Below, piece after piece: positions 32,761 to 41,431 of a DNA stretch of 64,000 nucleotides. Location of the stretch: the NCBI RefSeq assembly GCF_017355525.1, contig NZ_CP067395.1, positions 4,681,001 through 4,745,000 of the forward strand. Direction: 5' to 3'. This DNA comes from Lysobacter enzymogenes. GTDB lineage: Bacteria; Pseudomonadota; Gammaproteobacteria; Xanthomonadales; Xanthomonadaceae. Under the pieces are notes generated by a model. It made no database searches. It was not told where the DNA came from and worked only from the letters and a program-made list of their open reading frames with translations. Within the stretch, counting starts at the first letter, position 1; each line of letters starts with the position of its first letter. Position numbers and translations under genes: made by a program.

Positions 32761-33678
32761 ATGGATTGGGACGACCTCAAGATCGCCTTGGCGATCGCGC
32801 GCCACGGCAGCCTCAGCGCGGCGGCGCGCGCGCTCGGCAGCACCCAGCCCACGGTCGGCCGGCGCCTGGACGCGCTCGAGCAGGGCCTGGGCGCGAAACT
32901 GTTCGAACGCGAAGCCGGCGGCATGCGCGCCAACGCGCTCGGCCGCAGCCTGCTGGAAGGCCTGGAGCAGATGGACGCCGGCGCGCTGGCGGTGCAGCGG
33001 CGCATCGCCGCGCGCGATACCGGGCTCGACGGCGCGTTGACGGTGACCAGCCTGGATTGGCTCGGCGACGAAGTGGTCGCGCCGATGCTGGCGCGCTTCG
33101 GCGCCTTGCATCCGGGCGTGGATCTGGAACTGGTCAACGACGTGCGGGTGTTCAATCTGGCCCGGCGCGAAGCCGATCTGGCGTTCCGCTTCGGCCCGTT
33201 CGCGCAGGAGAATCTGATCGAGCGCCGGATCGGCGAAGTCGCTTACGCGTTGTACGCGAGCCAGGCCTATCTCGACCGCCACGGCCGGCCCGATCCGGCC
33301 GACGGCTGCGACGGCCACGCCCTGGTGCTGATGGATCGCGCCGCCGGCGCGGTCGCGCACGAAGCCTGGCTGCCGCCGCTGGCGCCGCGCGCGCGGGTGG
33401 CGCTGCGCGCCAACGGCCTGCGCGCGCATCTGTCCGCGGTGCGCGAAGGCGCGGCGATGGCGGTGCTGCCGTGCTGGCTCGGCGAACGCGAGCCGGACCT
33501 GCGGCGCCTGGATCTGGCCCCGCAGCCGGTGGTGCGCGCGGTGCGGGTCGGCTTCCATTCGGACATGCGGCAAACCCCGCGCCTGCGCGCGCTGGTGGAT
33601 TTCGCCGTCGCCGAATTCGAACGCGAGGCCGACCGCCTGTGCCCACCCGCCCTGCGTCCGCAGACGCGCCCCCTGTAG
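32761..33678 (+). CDS. LysR-family transcriptional regulator
   Basis: The 305-residue protein begins MDWDDLKIALAIARHGSLSAAARALGSTQPTVGRRLDALEQ (in part), a standard LysR winged helix, followed by an effector-binding domain. It is divergent from the VOC-SDR genes, whose start is 163 nt away. Regulation of that pair is likely. The stop codon TAG lies inside a copy of the TGTAGGAGCGGC intergenic repeat, so the C-terminal end (RPQTRPL) may have been set by repeat insertion. Confidence 0.9.
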   Translation: MDWDDLKIALAIARHGSLSAAARALGSTQPTVGRRLDALEQGLGAKLFEREAGGMRANALGRSLLEGLEQMDAGALAVQRRIAARDTGLDGALTVTSLDWLGDEVVAPMLARFGALHPGVDLELVNDVRVFNLARREADLAFRFGPFAQENLIERRIGEVAYALYASQAYLDRHGRPDPADGCDGHALVLMDRAAGAVAHEAWLPPLAPRARVALRANGLRAHLSAVREGAAMAVLPCWLGEREPDLRRLDLAPQPVVRAVRVGFHSDMRQTPRLRALVDFAVAEFEREADRLCPPALRPQTRPL

Positions 33679-33697
33679 GAGCGGCGCAAGCCGCGAC
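33674..33697 (+). repeat. single-arm copy of the TGTAGGAGCGGC repeat
   Basis: This stretch matches the first 24 nt of the left arm at 26105 with one difference (CGCAAGCC for CGCGAGCC). It has no opposite arm nearby. It supplies the stop codon of the LysR gene. Confidence 0.7.
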
Positions 33698-33877
33698 AAC
33701 GCACCTGCGGTGCCACCGCGAGCACACAACGAAAACGAGGCGTTAACGTAATCTCGACCACGCTGAAGCGCGCCTGCACGCGCCTGCGCATCGTCACCGC
33801 GAAACAACTTCGCCTGCGCGAGGATCGATCCACGAGCTCGGGTTCCCCGATGCGCCACATGCCGCAGGAGGTTTCGC

Positions 33878-34042
33878 ATGCTGCACTATGCCGTCGTATT
33901 CTTCGTCATCGCCCTGATCGCCGCCGTGCTGGGCTTCACCGGCATCGCCGGCGCCGCCAGCAACATCGCCTGGATCCTGTTCGTGGTGTTCGTGGTGCTG
34001 GCGGTGATCTCGTTGCTGCGCGGCCGCCGTCCGGTGGCGTAA
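33878..34042 (+). CDS. DUF1328-family small membrane protein (YtjA-like)
   Basis: The product has 54 residues. It starts at ATG 33878 behind a strong AGGAGG site (33866-33871, 6-nt spacing). It begins [19 protein letters not shown], with a second hydrophobic segment [17 protein letters not shown] and a GRRPVA tail. The pattern of two helices, FTGIAG between them and a short basic end matches DUF1328/YtjA proteins, inner-membrane peptides linked to stress responses in other bacteria. It stands alone, and a UUCG hairpin follows. Confidence 0.88.
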   Translation: MLHYAVVFFVIALIAAVLGFTGIAGAASNIAWILFVVFVVLAVISLLRGRRPVA

Positions 34043-34100
34043 ACCGCAGCGTAAGCCGGGCATTCGCCCTTCGCGGCGCGCCGCTCAAGCGCCGCATGCA

Positions 34101-34124
34101 GCCGGGCCGGTTCGCCGGCCCGGC
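34101..34124 (+). terminator. hairpin with TTCG tetraloop
   Basis: A perfect 10-bp stem (GCCGGGCCGG with its complement) closes a TTCG tetraloop and is followed by TTCGTTTTG. It lies between the DUF1328 gene and a converging gene and can end both transcripts. Confidence 0.75.
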
Positions 34125-34139
34125 TTCGTTTTGCGGCGC

Positions 34140-34625
34140 TCAGCCGCGCAGTCCCATCGCGGCGCACGCCAAGGCCGCCAACGAACTCAGGCTGCGCACG
34201 TGGTTCCAGCGCATCCAACGCGAGAGATAGCCGGCCCAACGCGCCGCGGCGTCGGCGCCGTCCGTATCGACCCGGGCCAAAGCATCGTTCATCGGCACAT
34301 TGCGCACGACGGTGACGGCGAAAGTCCCGGCGCAGTACAGCAGGCTCGCCGCCGCCGCCCATAGCGCCGGCCGCAACGGCCACGCCGCGAACGCCAGTGC
34401 GGCGGTCAACAGCGACAGCGGCGCAAGGCCCACGAATACCGGCAGAAACAGGCGGTTCAGCACGACCCGGTTGATCGCCTGCATCGCCGCGACCGCCTGC
34501 GCCGGCGGTCGCTGCGCCAGCGCGTCCATCACGCAGATCGAGAACGCGTAGAAGAAGCCGGCCATCAGGCCGAGCAGCAGGGTCTCGACGAAGGCCAGGG
34601 CGTGCACCACGGCGGCGAGGTCCAT
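34140..34625 (-). CDS. DUF1772 (anthrone oxygenase-like) membrane protein
   Basis: The 161-residue protein has four predicted membrane helices and family-typical stretches: GLMAGFFYAFSICVMDAL, AAMQAINRVVLNRLFLPVF and FAVTVVRNVPMNDALA. These fit the DUF1772/anthrone oxygenase-like family of membrane proteins, most of unknown role. A conserved Asn in RNVPMND is present. It is a single gene between the DUF1328 gene and a LysR gene. Confidence 0.85.
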   Translation of the reverse strand: MDLAAVVHALAFVETLLLGLMAGFFYAFSICVMDALAQRPPAQAVAAMQAINRVVLNRLFLPVFVGLAPLSLLTAALAFAAWPLRPALWAAAASLLYCAGTFAVTVVRNVPMNDALARVDTDGADAAARWAGYLSRWMRWNHVRSLSSLAALACAAMGLRG

Positions 34626-34719
34626 GACGCGCTCCGCAAACGCCGCGACGGCGCGGCGCGGGCGATGGTAGCGCCGCGCTCGGCGCCGCCGGCTACCGTC
34701 CGGCGGGCGATGACAAAGC

Positions 34720-35664
34720 TCAGCGGCGCGTCGTCTTGGGTCTCGCGCGCGTGGCCGGCGCCAAGGCCGCGCGGAAGTGCGGGGCCTGGGCGCGCAGGTA
34801 CGTCCACAGCCGTTCGGCCACCGGCCCGTGCGCGCGGTCGGCGCGGCGCGCGGCGACCACGCGCTCGCTGCGCCCCGGCAGGTAGCGGCCGGCGATCGAC
34901 AGCAGCCGCCCGTCGCGCAATTCCTCCTCGACCAGAAACCCCGGCATATGGCCCCAGGCCAGGCCGTGCGCGATCAGATCCTTCTTCATCAACTGATCGG
35001 CCACCGTGCATTGCGGCGCGCCGTCGATGGTGAAGTAGTCCACCGGCGGCGAATGCCGCGCGCTGTCGCGCATGACGCATTGGGTGAGGCCGCGCAACTG
35101 GTCGGGGCGAATCGTGCGGTCGATGGGGAAGGGCAGGAAGCCGGGCGCGACCACCGGCACCATCGTCGCTTCGCCGAGCGCGATCGCGTCCACGCGCGCG
35201 TCGCCGGCGTCGATGCGGTGCACGATCAGGTCGGCGCTGCCGTCGAGCAAACGCTCGCGCGGCCCGCTGACCGATTCGAAGTGCAGGTGCAGGCGCGTAT
35301 TCGAACACTGCGCGAAGAAGCGGCCGAGCACCGCCAGCGCCTGCGGGCGCGGGCACAGGTCGCCGAGCACGATATGCAGCTCGCTTTCCTCGCCCATCGC
35401 GAGGTGCTCGGCATGCGCGCGCAGTTGTTGCAGTTCGCCGAGCAGGCCTTGCGCGCGGCGCTGGAACGAGCGTCCGGCCGCGGTCGGCGCGACCCGGTAG
35501 CCGCTGCGGTCGAGCAGTTCCAGGCCGAGCTGGCGTTCCAGCCGCGCGACCGCGGCGAACACCGCCGGGTGCGAACGGTGCAGCGCCGCCGCGGCGGCCT
35601 GGAAGCCGCCGGCCCGGACCACCGCGTCGAAGCATTGCAGGTCGTGCAGGGTGAATCCGGACAT
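34720..35664 (-). CDS. LysR-family transcriptional regulator
   Basis: The 314-residue protein begins MSGFTLHDLQCFDAVVRAGGFQAAAAALHRSHPAVFAAVARLERQLG (in part), a LysR helix-turn-helix, with an effector domain containing DLIVHRIDAGD and a Lys/Arg-rich C-terminal end. It is divergent from the enol-lactonase-like hydrolase gene, with an inverted repeat (35677-35700) between them. Control of that hydrolase and of itself is likely. The effector is unknown. Confidence 0.9.
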   Translation of the reverse strand: MSGFTLHDLQCFDAVVRAGGFQAAAAALHRSHPAVFAAVARLERQLGLELLDRSGYRVAPTAAGRSFQRRAQGLLGELQQLRAHAEHLAMGEESELHIVLGDLCPRPQALAVLGRFFAQCSNTRLHLHFESVSGPRERLLDGSADLIVHRIDAGDARVDAIALGEATMVPVVAPGFLPFPIDRTIRPDQLRGLTQCVMRDSARHSPPVDYFTIDGAPQCTVADQLMKKDLIAHGLAWGHMPGFLVEEELRDGRLLSIAGRYLPGRSERVVAARRADRAHGPVAERLWTYLRAQAPHFRAALAPATRARPKTTRR

Positions 35665-35676
35665 GTCCGCTTTATC

Positions 35677-35700
35677 TACAAGGATATTGCGATCTTTGTA
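35677..35700. promoter_or_regulatory. LysR-type operator between divergent genes
   Basis: TACAAGGAT and ATCTTTGTA form a 9-bp inverted repeat with one mismatch around a 6-nt centre, in an AT-rich island 13 nt upstream of the LysR start. It contains T-N11-A spacing, as LysR sites do. It lies 99 nt before the hydrolase start. Confidence 0.6.
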
Positions 35701-35798
35701 ATATCAATCCGGGCGCCCGGCAACCAGGATGCACGGCATGCGGCGGCATCGTCCCGCGATGCCCGAGCCGCGATACCGATCTTTCCAGGAGTCCGTCC

Positions 35799-36608
35799 GT
35801 GTCCACTTCCGCCAGCGTTTCCTCGCACATCCTCACCGGCGACGGCGTCCGCATCGCCTACCGCTTCGACGGCGATCCCGGCCTGCCGGTGCTGCTGCTG
35901 TCGAACTCGATCGCCACCGACCTGCATATGTGGGACGCGCAGATCCCGGCGTTGAGCCGGCGCTTTCGCGTGCTGCGCTACGACGCGCGCGGCCACGGCG
36001 CGTCCGATGCGCCGGCCGGCGCCTATTCGCTCGACCGGCTCGGCCGCGACGTGCTGGAACTGCTCGACGCGCTGCGCCTGGACAGGGTGCACTTCCTCGG
36101 CCTGTCGCTCGGCGGCTTCGTCGGCCAGTGGCTGGCGGTGCGCGCGCCCGAGCGCATCGACCGGCTGGTGCTGAGCAACACCTCGGCCCATCTCGGCCCG
36201 GCGGCGGTATTCGACGAGCGCATCCGCGAGGCCGAGGCGGCGACCGACATGCGCGCCATCGCCGAGCAGTTTCTGCGCAACTGGTTTCCCGAGGCGATGC
36301 TGGAAGCGCGCGACCCGCGGGTGGAACCGTTCCGCAGCGCGCTGCTGAAGCAAAGCGCGACCGGCCTGGCCGGCAGCTTCGCCGCGGTGCGCGACGCGGA
36401 CCTGCGCCGCACGCTCGGCCTGATCGCCGCGCCGACCTTGGTCATCGCCGGCGAGTTCGATCCGGTGGCCTTGCCCGAACACGGCCGCGCCATCGCCGCG
36501 GTGGTGCCCTGCGCGCGCCTGATTACGCTGCCGGTGGTGCATATGGCCAACGTAGAAAGCGCCGATGCGTTCGAGCAGGCCGTAGTCGATTTCCTGACCG
36601 CGGCTTGA
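35799..36608 (+). CDS. pcaD: alpha/beta hydrolase, 3-oxoadipate enol-lactonase-like
   Basis: The 269-residue protein has the nucleophile elbow GLSLGG, RYDARGHGASDAPAG upstream, an acid in AGEFDPVALPEHG and the catalytic His in PVVHMANVE, the arrangement of PcaD-type lactonases. PcaD hydrolyses 3-oxoadipate enol-lactone in aromatic degradation. No other pca genes are in the window, so a different small ester or lactone is possible. The GTG start is preceded by CCAGGAG. The divergent LysR gene is its likely regulator. Confidence 0.75.
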   Translation: MSTSASVSSHILTGDGVRIAYRFDGDPGLPVLLLSNSIATDLHMWDAQIPALSRRFRVLRYDARGHGASDAPAGAYSLDRLGRDVLELLDALRLDRVHFLGLSLGGFVGQWLAVRAPERIDRLVLSNTSAHLGPAAVFDERIREAEAATDMRAIAEQFLRNWFPEAMLEARDPRVEPFRSALLKQSATGLAGSFAAVRDADLRRTLGLIAAPTLVIAGEFDPVALPEHGRAIAAVVPCARLITLPVVHMANVESADAFEQAVVDFLTAA

Positions 36609-36691
36609 ACCTCGGTTTGCGCGACCGCCGGCGCGGTCGCGTCGCCGGCTTTGGAGTATCGTCGGTCGGTCCTTCCGCCCGCAGCGCGCTC

Positions 36692-36946
36692 ATGACCGAC
36701 CAACGCGAACGCCGCAAGGCCGATGCCAGACTGGTAAGCCCGGTGGGTCTGCGCGCCGGCCTCAACCGCGCTCAGCTCGACGCCTTGGCGACGCTGGAAC
36801 AACTCGGCTGGGAGCTGCGTTTCGTGCGCCGGCCGATGTTCCTGGATCCGATCCCGGTGGTGTTCCAGCGCGACGGCGAGCGTTTCGTGGTGGTCGAGGC
36901 CGACGGCTCGTTGAACGAGAATCCGGGCTTCCGCATCCGCCGCTGA
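36692..36946 (+). CDS. conserved hypothetical protein, 84 residues
   Basis: The protein begins MTDQRERRKADARLVSPVGLRAGLNRAQLDALATLEQLGWELRFVRR (in part) and ends in a beta-like segment (PIPVVFQRDGERFVVVEADGS). The layout is a basic N-terminus, one helix and a small beta sheet. No family name is recognised. It has coherent codon bias and an internal structure suggestive of a real soluble protein. It follows the hydrolase gene by 83 nt and may be cotranscribed. Confidence 0.6.
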   Translation: MTDQRERRKADARLVSPVGLRAGLNRAQLDALATLEQLGWELRFVRRPMFLDPIPVVFQRDGERFVVVEADGSLNENPGFRIRR

Positions 36947-37146
36947 GCGCGGCGCTGAACGCCGGCCCAGCGCCGCGGCGCGCTTACGCAAAAGATACCC
37001 GCGCTTCGCGCGCGGCTTACGATTGAAATTCTTTAATCCTTCCGCCAGCACCACGACAGCCCGGCGGACTGAGGATCACAGGCACGCGTCCGGCAGCCGC
37101 GATCGTCGCTGACATCCCGTCAGCCTCCTCAGAAGGAGTCCGAAGC

Positions 37147-37620
37147 ATGTTCGCCTTGTCCTGTCATCGTCCGTCCCATCGCCGTCGCCTCGCCGCCGCG
37201 GCGCTGGCGCTCGTCTTGCCGGTTGCGGCCCTGTCCGCGAATGCGTTCGAACGCCACGGCGGCGCGTTCGAGCCGCAGCGCGCGCCGCACGGCTACCAGC
37301 GCATGGAGCCGCCGCGCGGCGTCGAGCTGCGCCCGCACCAGTTCGACCGCGGCTACTTCGCCCACAACTTCCAGGCCCGGCGCGGCTACCGCATCGGCCC
37401 CTGGCGCGCGCCGCCGGGCTTCGTCTACCGGCGCTGGAGCTACGGCGAATTCCTGCCGCGCGCGTACTGGGGGCCGGAGTTCGTGCTCGCCGATTTCTGG
37501 CTGTTCGGCCTGGACATCCCGCCGGTCGGCTACGAATGGGTGCGCTACGGGCCCGACGCGCTGCTGATCGATCTGCGCAGCGGCGAAGTGGTGCAGACCG
37601 TGTACGACAACTTCCTGTGA
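37147..37620 (+). CDS. RcnB-like periplasmic protein
   Basis: The 157-residue protein has a signal peptide (about residues 1-33, ending LSANAF) and a C-terminal domain with YRRWSYGEFLPRAYWG, FWLFGLDIPPVGYEWVRYG and DALLIDLRSGEVVQTVYDNF. This Trp/Tyr/Pro-rich pattern is that of the RcnB family, periplasmic proteins tied to nickel/cobalt homeostasis in E. coli. A His/Arg-rich linker (residues 36-75) precedes it. Metal role here is inferred only. The ATG has AGAAGGAG just upstream. Confidence 0.8.
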   Translation: MFALSCHRPSHRRRLAAAALALVLPVAALSANAFERHGGAFEPQRAPHGYQRMEPPRGVELRPHQFDRGYFAHNFQARRGYRIGPWRAPPGFVYRRWSYGEFLPRAYWGPEFVLADFWLFGLDIPPVGYEWVRYGPDALLIDLRSGEVVQTVYDNFL

Positions 37621-37699
37621 GCGCGCGCCGGAGCCGCGGCTCCGGCGCGGCCGCCTCGCGATCCCTCCCTGTCCGATTTCCCGCAACGGAGCCGCTCCG

Positions 37700-37984
37700 A
37701 TGAATCCCCGTCTCGCTGTGTTCGCGGCGGTCGCCGCATTCGCGTTGTCCGTCCTGCCGGCGTTCGCCGCCCCGCCCAAACCGGCGCCGCAACCCGCTGC
37801 CTTGCCGAGCTACGAATCGCTCGACAGCAACGGCGACGGCGTGGTGACCTTGCCCGAGGTGACGGTGCGCGCGCCGGAACTGGCCAAGCGCATCGTCCAT
37901 TGCGATGCCGACCGCGACCGCCGGCTCAGCCGCGAGGAATACGCGGCCTGCAAACCGGCGCCGCCGCCGCCGCACGCCGGCTGA
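37700..37984 (+). CDS. exported EF-hand protein
   Basis: The 94-residue protein has a signal peptide (MNPRLAVFAAVAAFALSV...AFA) and a Pro-rich linker. Two EF-hand-like loops follow: DSNGDGVVTLPE (canonical) and DADRDRRLSREE (second). Calcium binding in the periplasm is likely. The C-terminus is Pro-rich. It follows the RcnB-like gene by 79 nt and could be cotranscribed. Confidence 0.82.
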   Translation: MNPRLAVFAAVAAFALSVLPAFAAPPKPAPQPAALPSYESLDSNGDGVVTLPEVTVRAPELAKRIVHCDADRDRRLSREEYAACKPAPPPPHAG

Positions 37985-38159
37985 GCCGGCGCGCTGCGCA
38001 CCGGCGCACCGTTCGCCGCCGCGCGCGGACGCTTGCATGCGCGATGCATGTTTTCGCCGTATTCCTGCGGCCGCGGCGCGGTGGTAGCCTGCCGGCTCGG
38101 CGCGTAGCTGCGCCGGTTATCGGCAGGCCCGCGCAGCGGCGGGCATTCGGGAGTCGCGC

Positions 38160-39416
38160 ATCAAAGTCCTCGTCCTCGGCAGCGGCGTGATCGGAACCAC
38201 CGCGGCCTATTACCTCGCCAAGGCCGGCCATCAAGTCGACGTGATCGATCGCCGCGGCGCGCCGGCGATGGAGACCAGTTACGCCAACGCCGGCGAAGTC
38301 TCGCCGGGTTACTCGGCGCCGTGGGCGGGGCCGGGCGTGCCGTTGAAGGCGATCAAATGGCTGGCGATGCGGCACCGCCCGCTGGTGATCCGGCCCGGCC
38401 TGGATCCGGCGCTGTGGCGCTGGTGCCTGGCGATGCTGCGCAACTGCACCCAGGCGCGTTACCGCATCAACAAGGGGCGGATGGTGCGGCTGGCCGAGTA
38501 CAGCCGCGACTGTCTGCGCGAACTGCGCGAGGCGACCGGCATCGAGTACGACGCGCGCCAGCGCGGCACGCTGCAATTGTTCCGCAGCCAGCATCAGCTC
38601 GACGACACCGGCAAGGACATCGAGATCCTGCGCGAGTCCGGCGTGGAGTATCAGCTGCTCGACCGCGACGGCTGCGTCGGGCACGAGCCGGCGCTGGCGC
38701 GGGTGCGCGACAAGTTCGCCGGCGGTCTGCGCCTGCCCGGCGACGAGACCGGCGATTGCTTCAAGTTCAGCCAGAATCTCGCGCAGATGGCGCAGGCGCT
38801 CGGCGCGCGTTTCCATTTCGGCGTCGAACTCGCCGGTTTGGAGGCGCAAGGCGGGCAGTGGCGGCGCGCGCGCACCAATGCCGGGACGTTCGAGGCCGAT
38901 GCTTGCCTGCTTGCCTTGGGCAGCTATTCGCCGCGCTGGCTGGCGCCGCTGGGACTGCGCATCCCGGTGTATCCGGTGAAGGGTTATTCGCTGACCTTGC
39001 CGATCGTCGATGCGGCCCGCGCGCCGGAGTCGACGGTGATGGACGAGACCCACAAGGTCGCGCTGACCCGGCTCGGCGACCGCATCCGCGTCGGCGGCAC
39101 CGCCGAGCTGGCGGGCTACGACCTGCGTCTGCACGATGCGCGGCGACGCACGCTCGAGCATGTGGTCGGCGATCTGTTCCCCGGCGGCGGCGACGCCGCG
39201 CGCGCCGAGTTCTGGTGCGGCCTGCGGCCGATGACGCCGGACGGCACGCCGCTGCTCGGCGCCACCGCGGTGCGCGGCCTGTATCTGGCGACCGGGCACG
39301 GCACCTTGGGCTGGACGATGGCGGCGGGCACCGGCCGGGTGCTGGCCGATCTGATCGACGGGCGTACGCCGCAGATCGATATGGAAGGCTTGGGGACCGA
39401 GCGCTACGCGCGCTGA
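38160..39416 (+). CDS. dadA: D-amino acid dehydrogenase without a canonical start codon
   Basis: The 418-residue FAD enzyme matches DadA: the N-terminal dinucleotide motif [40 protein letters not shown], and the C-terminal [19 protein letters not shown] (in part). It oxidises D-amino acids, mainly D-alanine, and passes electrons to the respiratory chain. No ATG, GTG or TTG lies in frame between the stop at 38085 and the GTG at 38187, which falls inside the FAD motif. The normal DadA start aligns with ATC at 38160, six nt after GGGAG. So it starts at ATC, or the gene carries a start-codon mutation or sequencing error. Starting at 38187 would remove the FAD-binding strand. Confidence 0.8.
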   Translation: MKVLVLGSGVIGTTAAYYLAKAGHQVDVIDRRGAPAMETSYANAGEVSPGYSAPWAGPGVPLKAIKWLAMRHRPLVIRPGLDPALWRWCLAMLRNCTQARYRINKGRMVRLAEYSRDCLRELREATGIEYDARQRGTLQLFRSQHQLDDTGKDIEILRESGVEYQLLDRDGCVGHEPALARVRDKFAGGLRLPGDETGDCFKFSQNLAQMAQALGARFHFGVELAGLEAQGGQWRRARTNAGTFEADACLLALGSYSPRWLAPLGLRIPVYPVKGYSLTLPIVDAARAPESTVMDETHKVALTRLGDRIRVGGTAELAGYDLRLHDARRRTLEHVVGDLFPGGGDAARAEFWCGLRPMTPDGTPLLGATAVRGLYLATGHGTLGWTMAAGTGRVLADLIDGRTPQIDMEGLGTERYAR

Positions 39417-39484
39417 GGCGCGCGCGGCCGGGCTCGGAGGCGTCGCGGAGAAGTCGTGGCCGCGCGGTCGCGCAACCCACCTGT

Positions 39485-39516
39485 CGTCATGCCCGCGAAG
39501 GCGGGCATCCAGGGCT
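39485..39516 (+). repeat. REP-like palindromic element, copy 1
   Basis: The 32-bp unit contains the self-complementary core TGCCCGCGAAGGCGGGCA and ends CCAGGGCT. A direct copy at 39568-39599 lies 83 bp away inside a longer similar segment (about 65 bp). Confidence 0.85.
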
Positions 39517-39567
39517 TCACCGCGACGCTTCCTCCCGCTCGGCGGTCGCATTGCGCAACCCACCTAC

Positions 39568-39599
39568 CGTCATGCCCGCGAAGGCGGGCATCCAGGGCT
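39568..39599 (+). repeat. REP-like palindromic element, copy 2
   Basis: It is identical to copy 1 over 32 bp, and flanking similarity (GCGCAACCCACC before, ACACCGCGACG after) shows a segmental duplication. Confidence 0.85.
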
Positions 39600-39711
39600 A
39601 CACCGCGACGATTCTTCCCGCCGGTCATTCCGGCGTACGCCGCAACCCATTCGATTTTTGCCTGCATCCGCGAAGGCGAAATACAAAGACATCGCAACAG
39701 CGTCGCAATGA

Positions 39712-39743
39712 AGCCCTGGATGCCCGCCTTCGCGGGCATGACG
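39712..39743 (-). repeat. REP-like palindromic element, inverted copy
   Basis: This is the exact reverse complement of copies 1 and 2, so RNA from the region could fold between 39568 and 39743 into a long stem. Confidence 0.85.
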
Positions 39744-39820
39744 GCAAGCAGGTTGCGCGGCGAAACTCCCGGCCGTCGTTGCGGCGACCGGCGCAGTCCA
39801 CGCGCCGTCGCGCTACGCGC

Positions 39821-40612
39821 TCACTTCAACATCGGCCCCAACTTGCTCCAGACATGATCGCGCAGCTTCGGCTGCGCCGCCGCGGTCGGATGCAGATTGT
39901 CGTTCTGGAAATTGTTGCGGTCGGCCGCCACGGGTTCGAGCAGGAACGGCAGCAGCTGGGTCGAATACTTCTGCGCCAGCTCGCGGTAGTTGCGCTCGAA
40001 ACCCTCGGTGTACTCGCGGCCGAGGTTCGGCGGCATGCGCATGCCGATCAGCAGCACCTGCGCCTTGGCCGCCTGCGCGGCCTGGATCATGCGTTCCAGG
40101 TTGGCCCGGCTCTGCGCCAGCGGCAGGCCGCGCAGGCCGTCGTTGGCGCCCAGTTCGATCGCCACCACCGCGGGCCGGTTGCGCTGCAGCTCGCCGGCGA
40201 TGCGCGCGGCGCCGCCGGCGGTGGTCTCGCCGCTGATGCTGGCGTTGACCACGCCCCAGCCCGGTTTGGTCTGGGCGATGCGCTGCGCGGTCAGCGCGAC
40301 CCAGCCCTGCGGCGCGGCCAGGCCGTAGCCGGCCGACAGCGAGTCGCCCATGAACAGCACCGTGCGCTGGGCCTTGGCCGCGGGCGCGGCGGCGGGCGCC
40401 GGCTTGGCCGCGGGCGCGGGCTGCGCCGCTAGCGGCGCGGCGGCGGCGAGCAGGGCCGCTGCCAGCAGCGCGCCCGCCAGCAGCGGGCGGGCCAGCAGTG
40501 GGCGAGCCAGAAGCGGGACGGCGGCCGGTCGGACCGGACTTATGGCCCATTGAAGCCGGCGCCCCGGCCCCGCATATGGTTGTTTCGCACGGCGCGAACT
40601 CTTAAAGATCAT
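39821..40612 (-). CDS. tesA: GDSL esterase / acyl-CoA thioesterase I family (TesA)
   Basis: The 263-residue protein has an N-terminal hydrophobic export segment (about residues 30-62, with LLARPLLARPLL repeats), an Ala/Pro linker and a SGNH domain. That domain shows block I VLFMGDSLSAGYG (catalytic Ser), block III ELGANDGLRG and block V DNLHPTAAAQ (catalytic His). It matches TesA/arylesterase proteins of the periplasm with thioesterase, lysophospholipase and esterase activity. It is divergent from ybbA-ybbP, the same order as in E. coli. Only 47 nt separate the starts. Confidence 0.9.
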   Translation of the reverse strand: MIFKSSRRAKQPYAGPGRRLQWAISPVRPAAVPLLARPLLARPLLAGALLAAALLAAAAPLAAQPAPAAKPAPAAAPAAKAQRTVLFMGDSLSAGYGLAAPQGWVALTAQRIAQTKPGWGVVNASISGETTAGGAARIAGELQRNRPAVVAIELGANDGLRGLPLAQSRANLERMIQAAQAAKAQVLLIGMRMPPNLGREYTEGFERNYRELAQKYSTQLLPFLLEPVAADRNNFQNDNLHPTAAAQPKLRDHVWSKLGPMLK

Positions 40613-40659
40613 TTAATAACGTCTCCCGAAGATGCGGCGAGGCAAGCAGAAGGACGATC

Positions 40660-41430
40660 ATGGCAGTTTCCGACCTGAGCGCAGCGATCATGGCCGACGA
40701 TATCGGCGAAAACGATGAACGAGCGCAGACCGACCGCAACGGCGCCGCGGCGCCCGCGCGTCCGATCACCCTCGACGTGCGCGACCTCGGCAAGCGGGTG
40801 ACGCTGCCGTCGGGCGAACTCACCATCCTCGATGGGGTCGGTTTCGCGATCGCCAAGGGCGACACGGTCGCGATCGTCGGCGCGTCGGGCTCCGGCAAGA
40901 GCACGCTGCTGTCGCTGCTGGCCGGGCTGGATTCGCCCAGCGCCGGCACGGTGACGCTCGACGGCGAAACCATTTCCGCGCTCGATGAGGACGGCCGCGC
41001 GCGCGTGCGCGGCGAGAAGGTCGGCTTCGTGTTCCAGAGCTTCCAACTGCTGCCGTCGCTGACCGCGCTGGAGAACGTGATGCTGCCGCTGGAACTGCGC
41101 GGCGACCGCGACGCGCAGGCGCCGGCGCGCGCGATCCTCGACAAGGTCGGCCTCGGCCAGCGCCTGGACCATTACCCGCGTCAGCTGTCCGGCGGCGAGC
41201 AGCAGCGCGTGGCGCTGGCGCGCGCGTTCGTGACCCGGCCGTCGCTGCTGTTCGCCGACGAGCCGACCGGCAATCTCGACACCCACACCGGGCAGGCGAT
41301 CATCGAACTGTTGTTCCAGCTCAATGCCGATGCGGGCACGACCTTGATCCTGGTGACCCACGACGATCACCTCGCCGAACGTTGCCACCGCCGCATCCGC
41401 CTGGACAGCGGCCGACTGGTGCGCAGCTGA
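40660..41430 (+). CDS. ybbA: ABC transporter ATP-binding protein (YbbA)
   Basis: The 256-residue protein has Walker A GASGSGKST, the signature LSGGEQQRVALARA, Walker B LLFADEPTGNLD and the switch His in VTHDDH. It belongs to the LolD/MacB/YbbA group. An N-terminal extension of about 35 residues is Glu/Asp/Ala-rich. It pairs with the permease that follows after one nt. In the E. coli pair the role is not settled; export of esters or lipids is inferred from the tesA link. Confidence 0.92.
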   Translation: MAVSDLSAAIMADDIGENDERAQTDRNGAAAPARPITLDVRDLGKRVTLPSGELTILDGVGFAIAKGDTVAIVGASGSGKSTLLSLLAGLDSPSAGTVTLDGETISALDEDGRARVRGEKVGFVFQSFQLLPSLTALENVMLPLELRGDRDAQAPARAILDKVGLGQRLDHYPRQLSGGEQQRVALARAFVTRPSLLFADEPTGNLDTHTGQAIIELLFQLNADAGTTLILVTHDDHLAERCHRRIRLDSGRLVRS

Positions 41431-41431
41431 G

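Larger units (their letters stand above)
39417..39820. other. repeat-rich intergenic region
   Basis: This 404-bp gap between the converging dadA and tesA genes has no credible ORF. It holds two direct copies and one inverted copy of a 32-bp REP-like element, and a further degenerate copy. Peripheral sequence is lower in coding bias. It is a typical REP cluster. Confidence 0.75.

Noticed and set aside
39417..39820. The REP cluster as a possible CRISPR array
   Set aside because: There are only three copies, they are palindromic and one is inverted, and spacers are not of uniform size. No cas genes are near.
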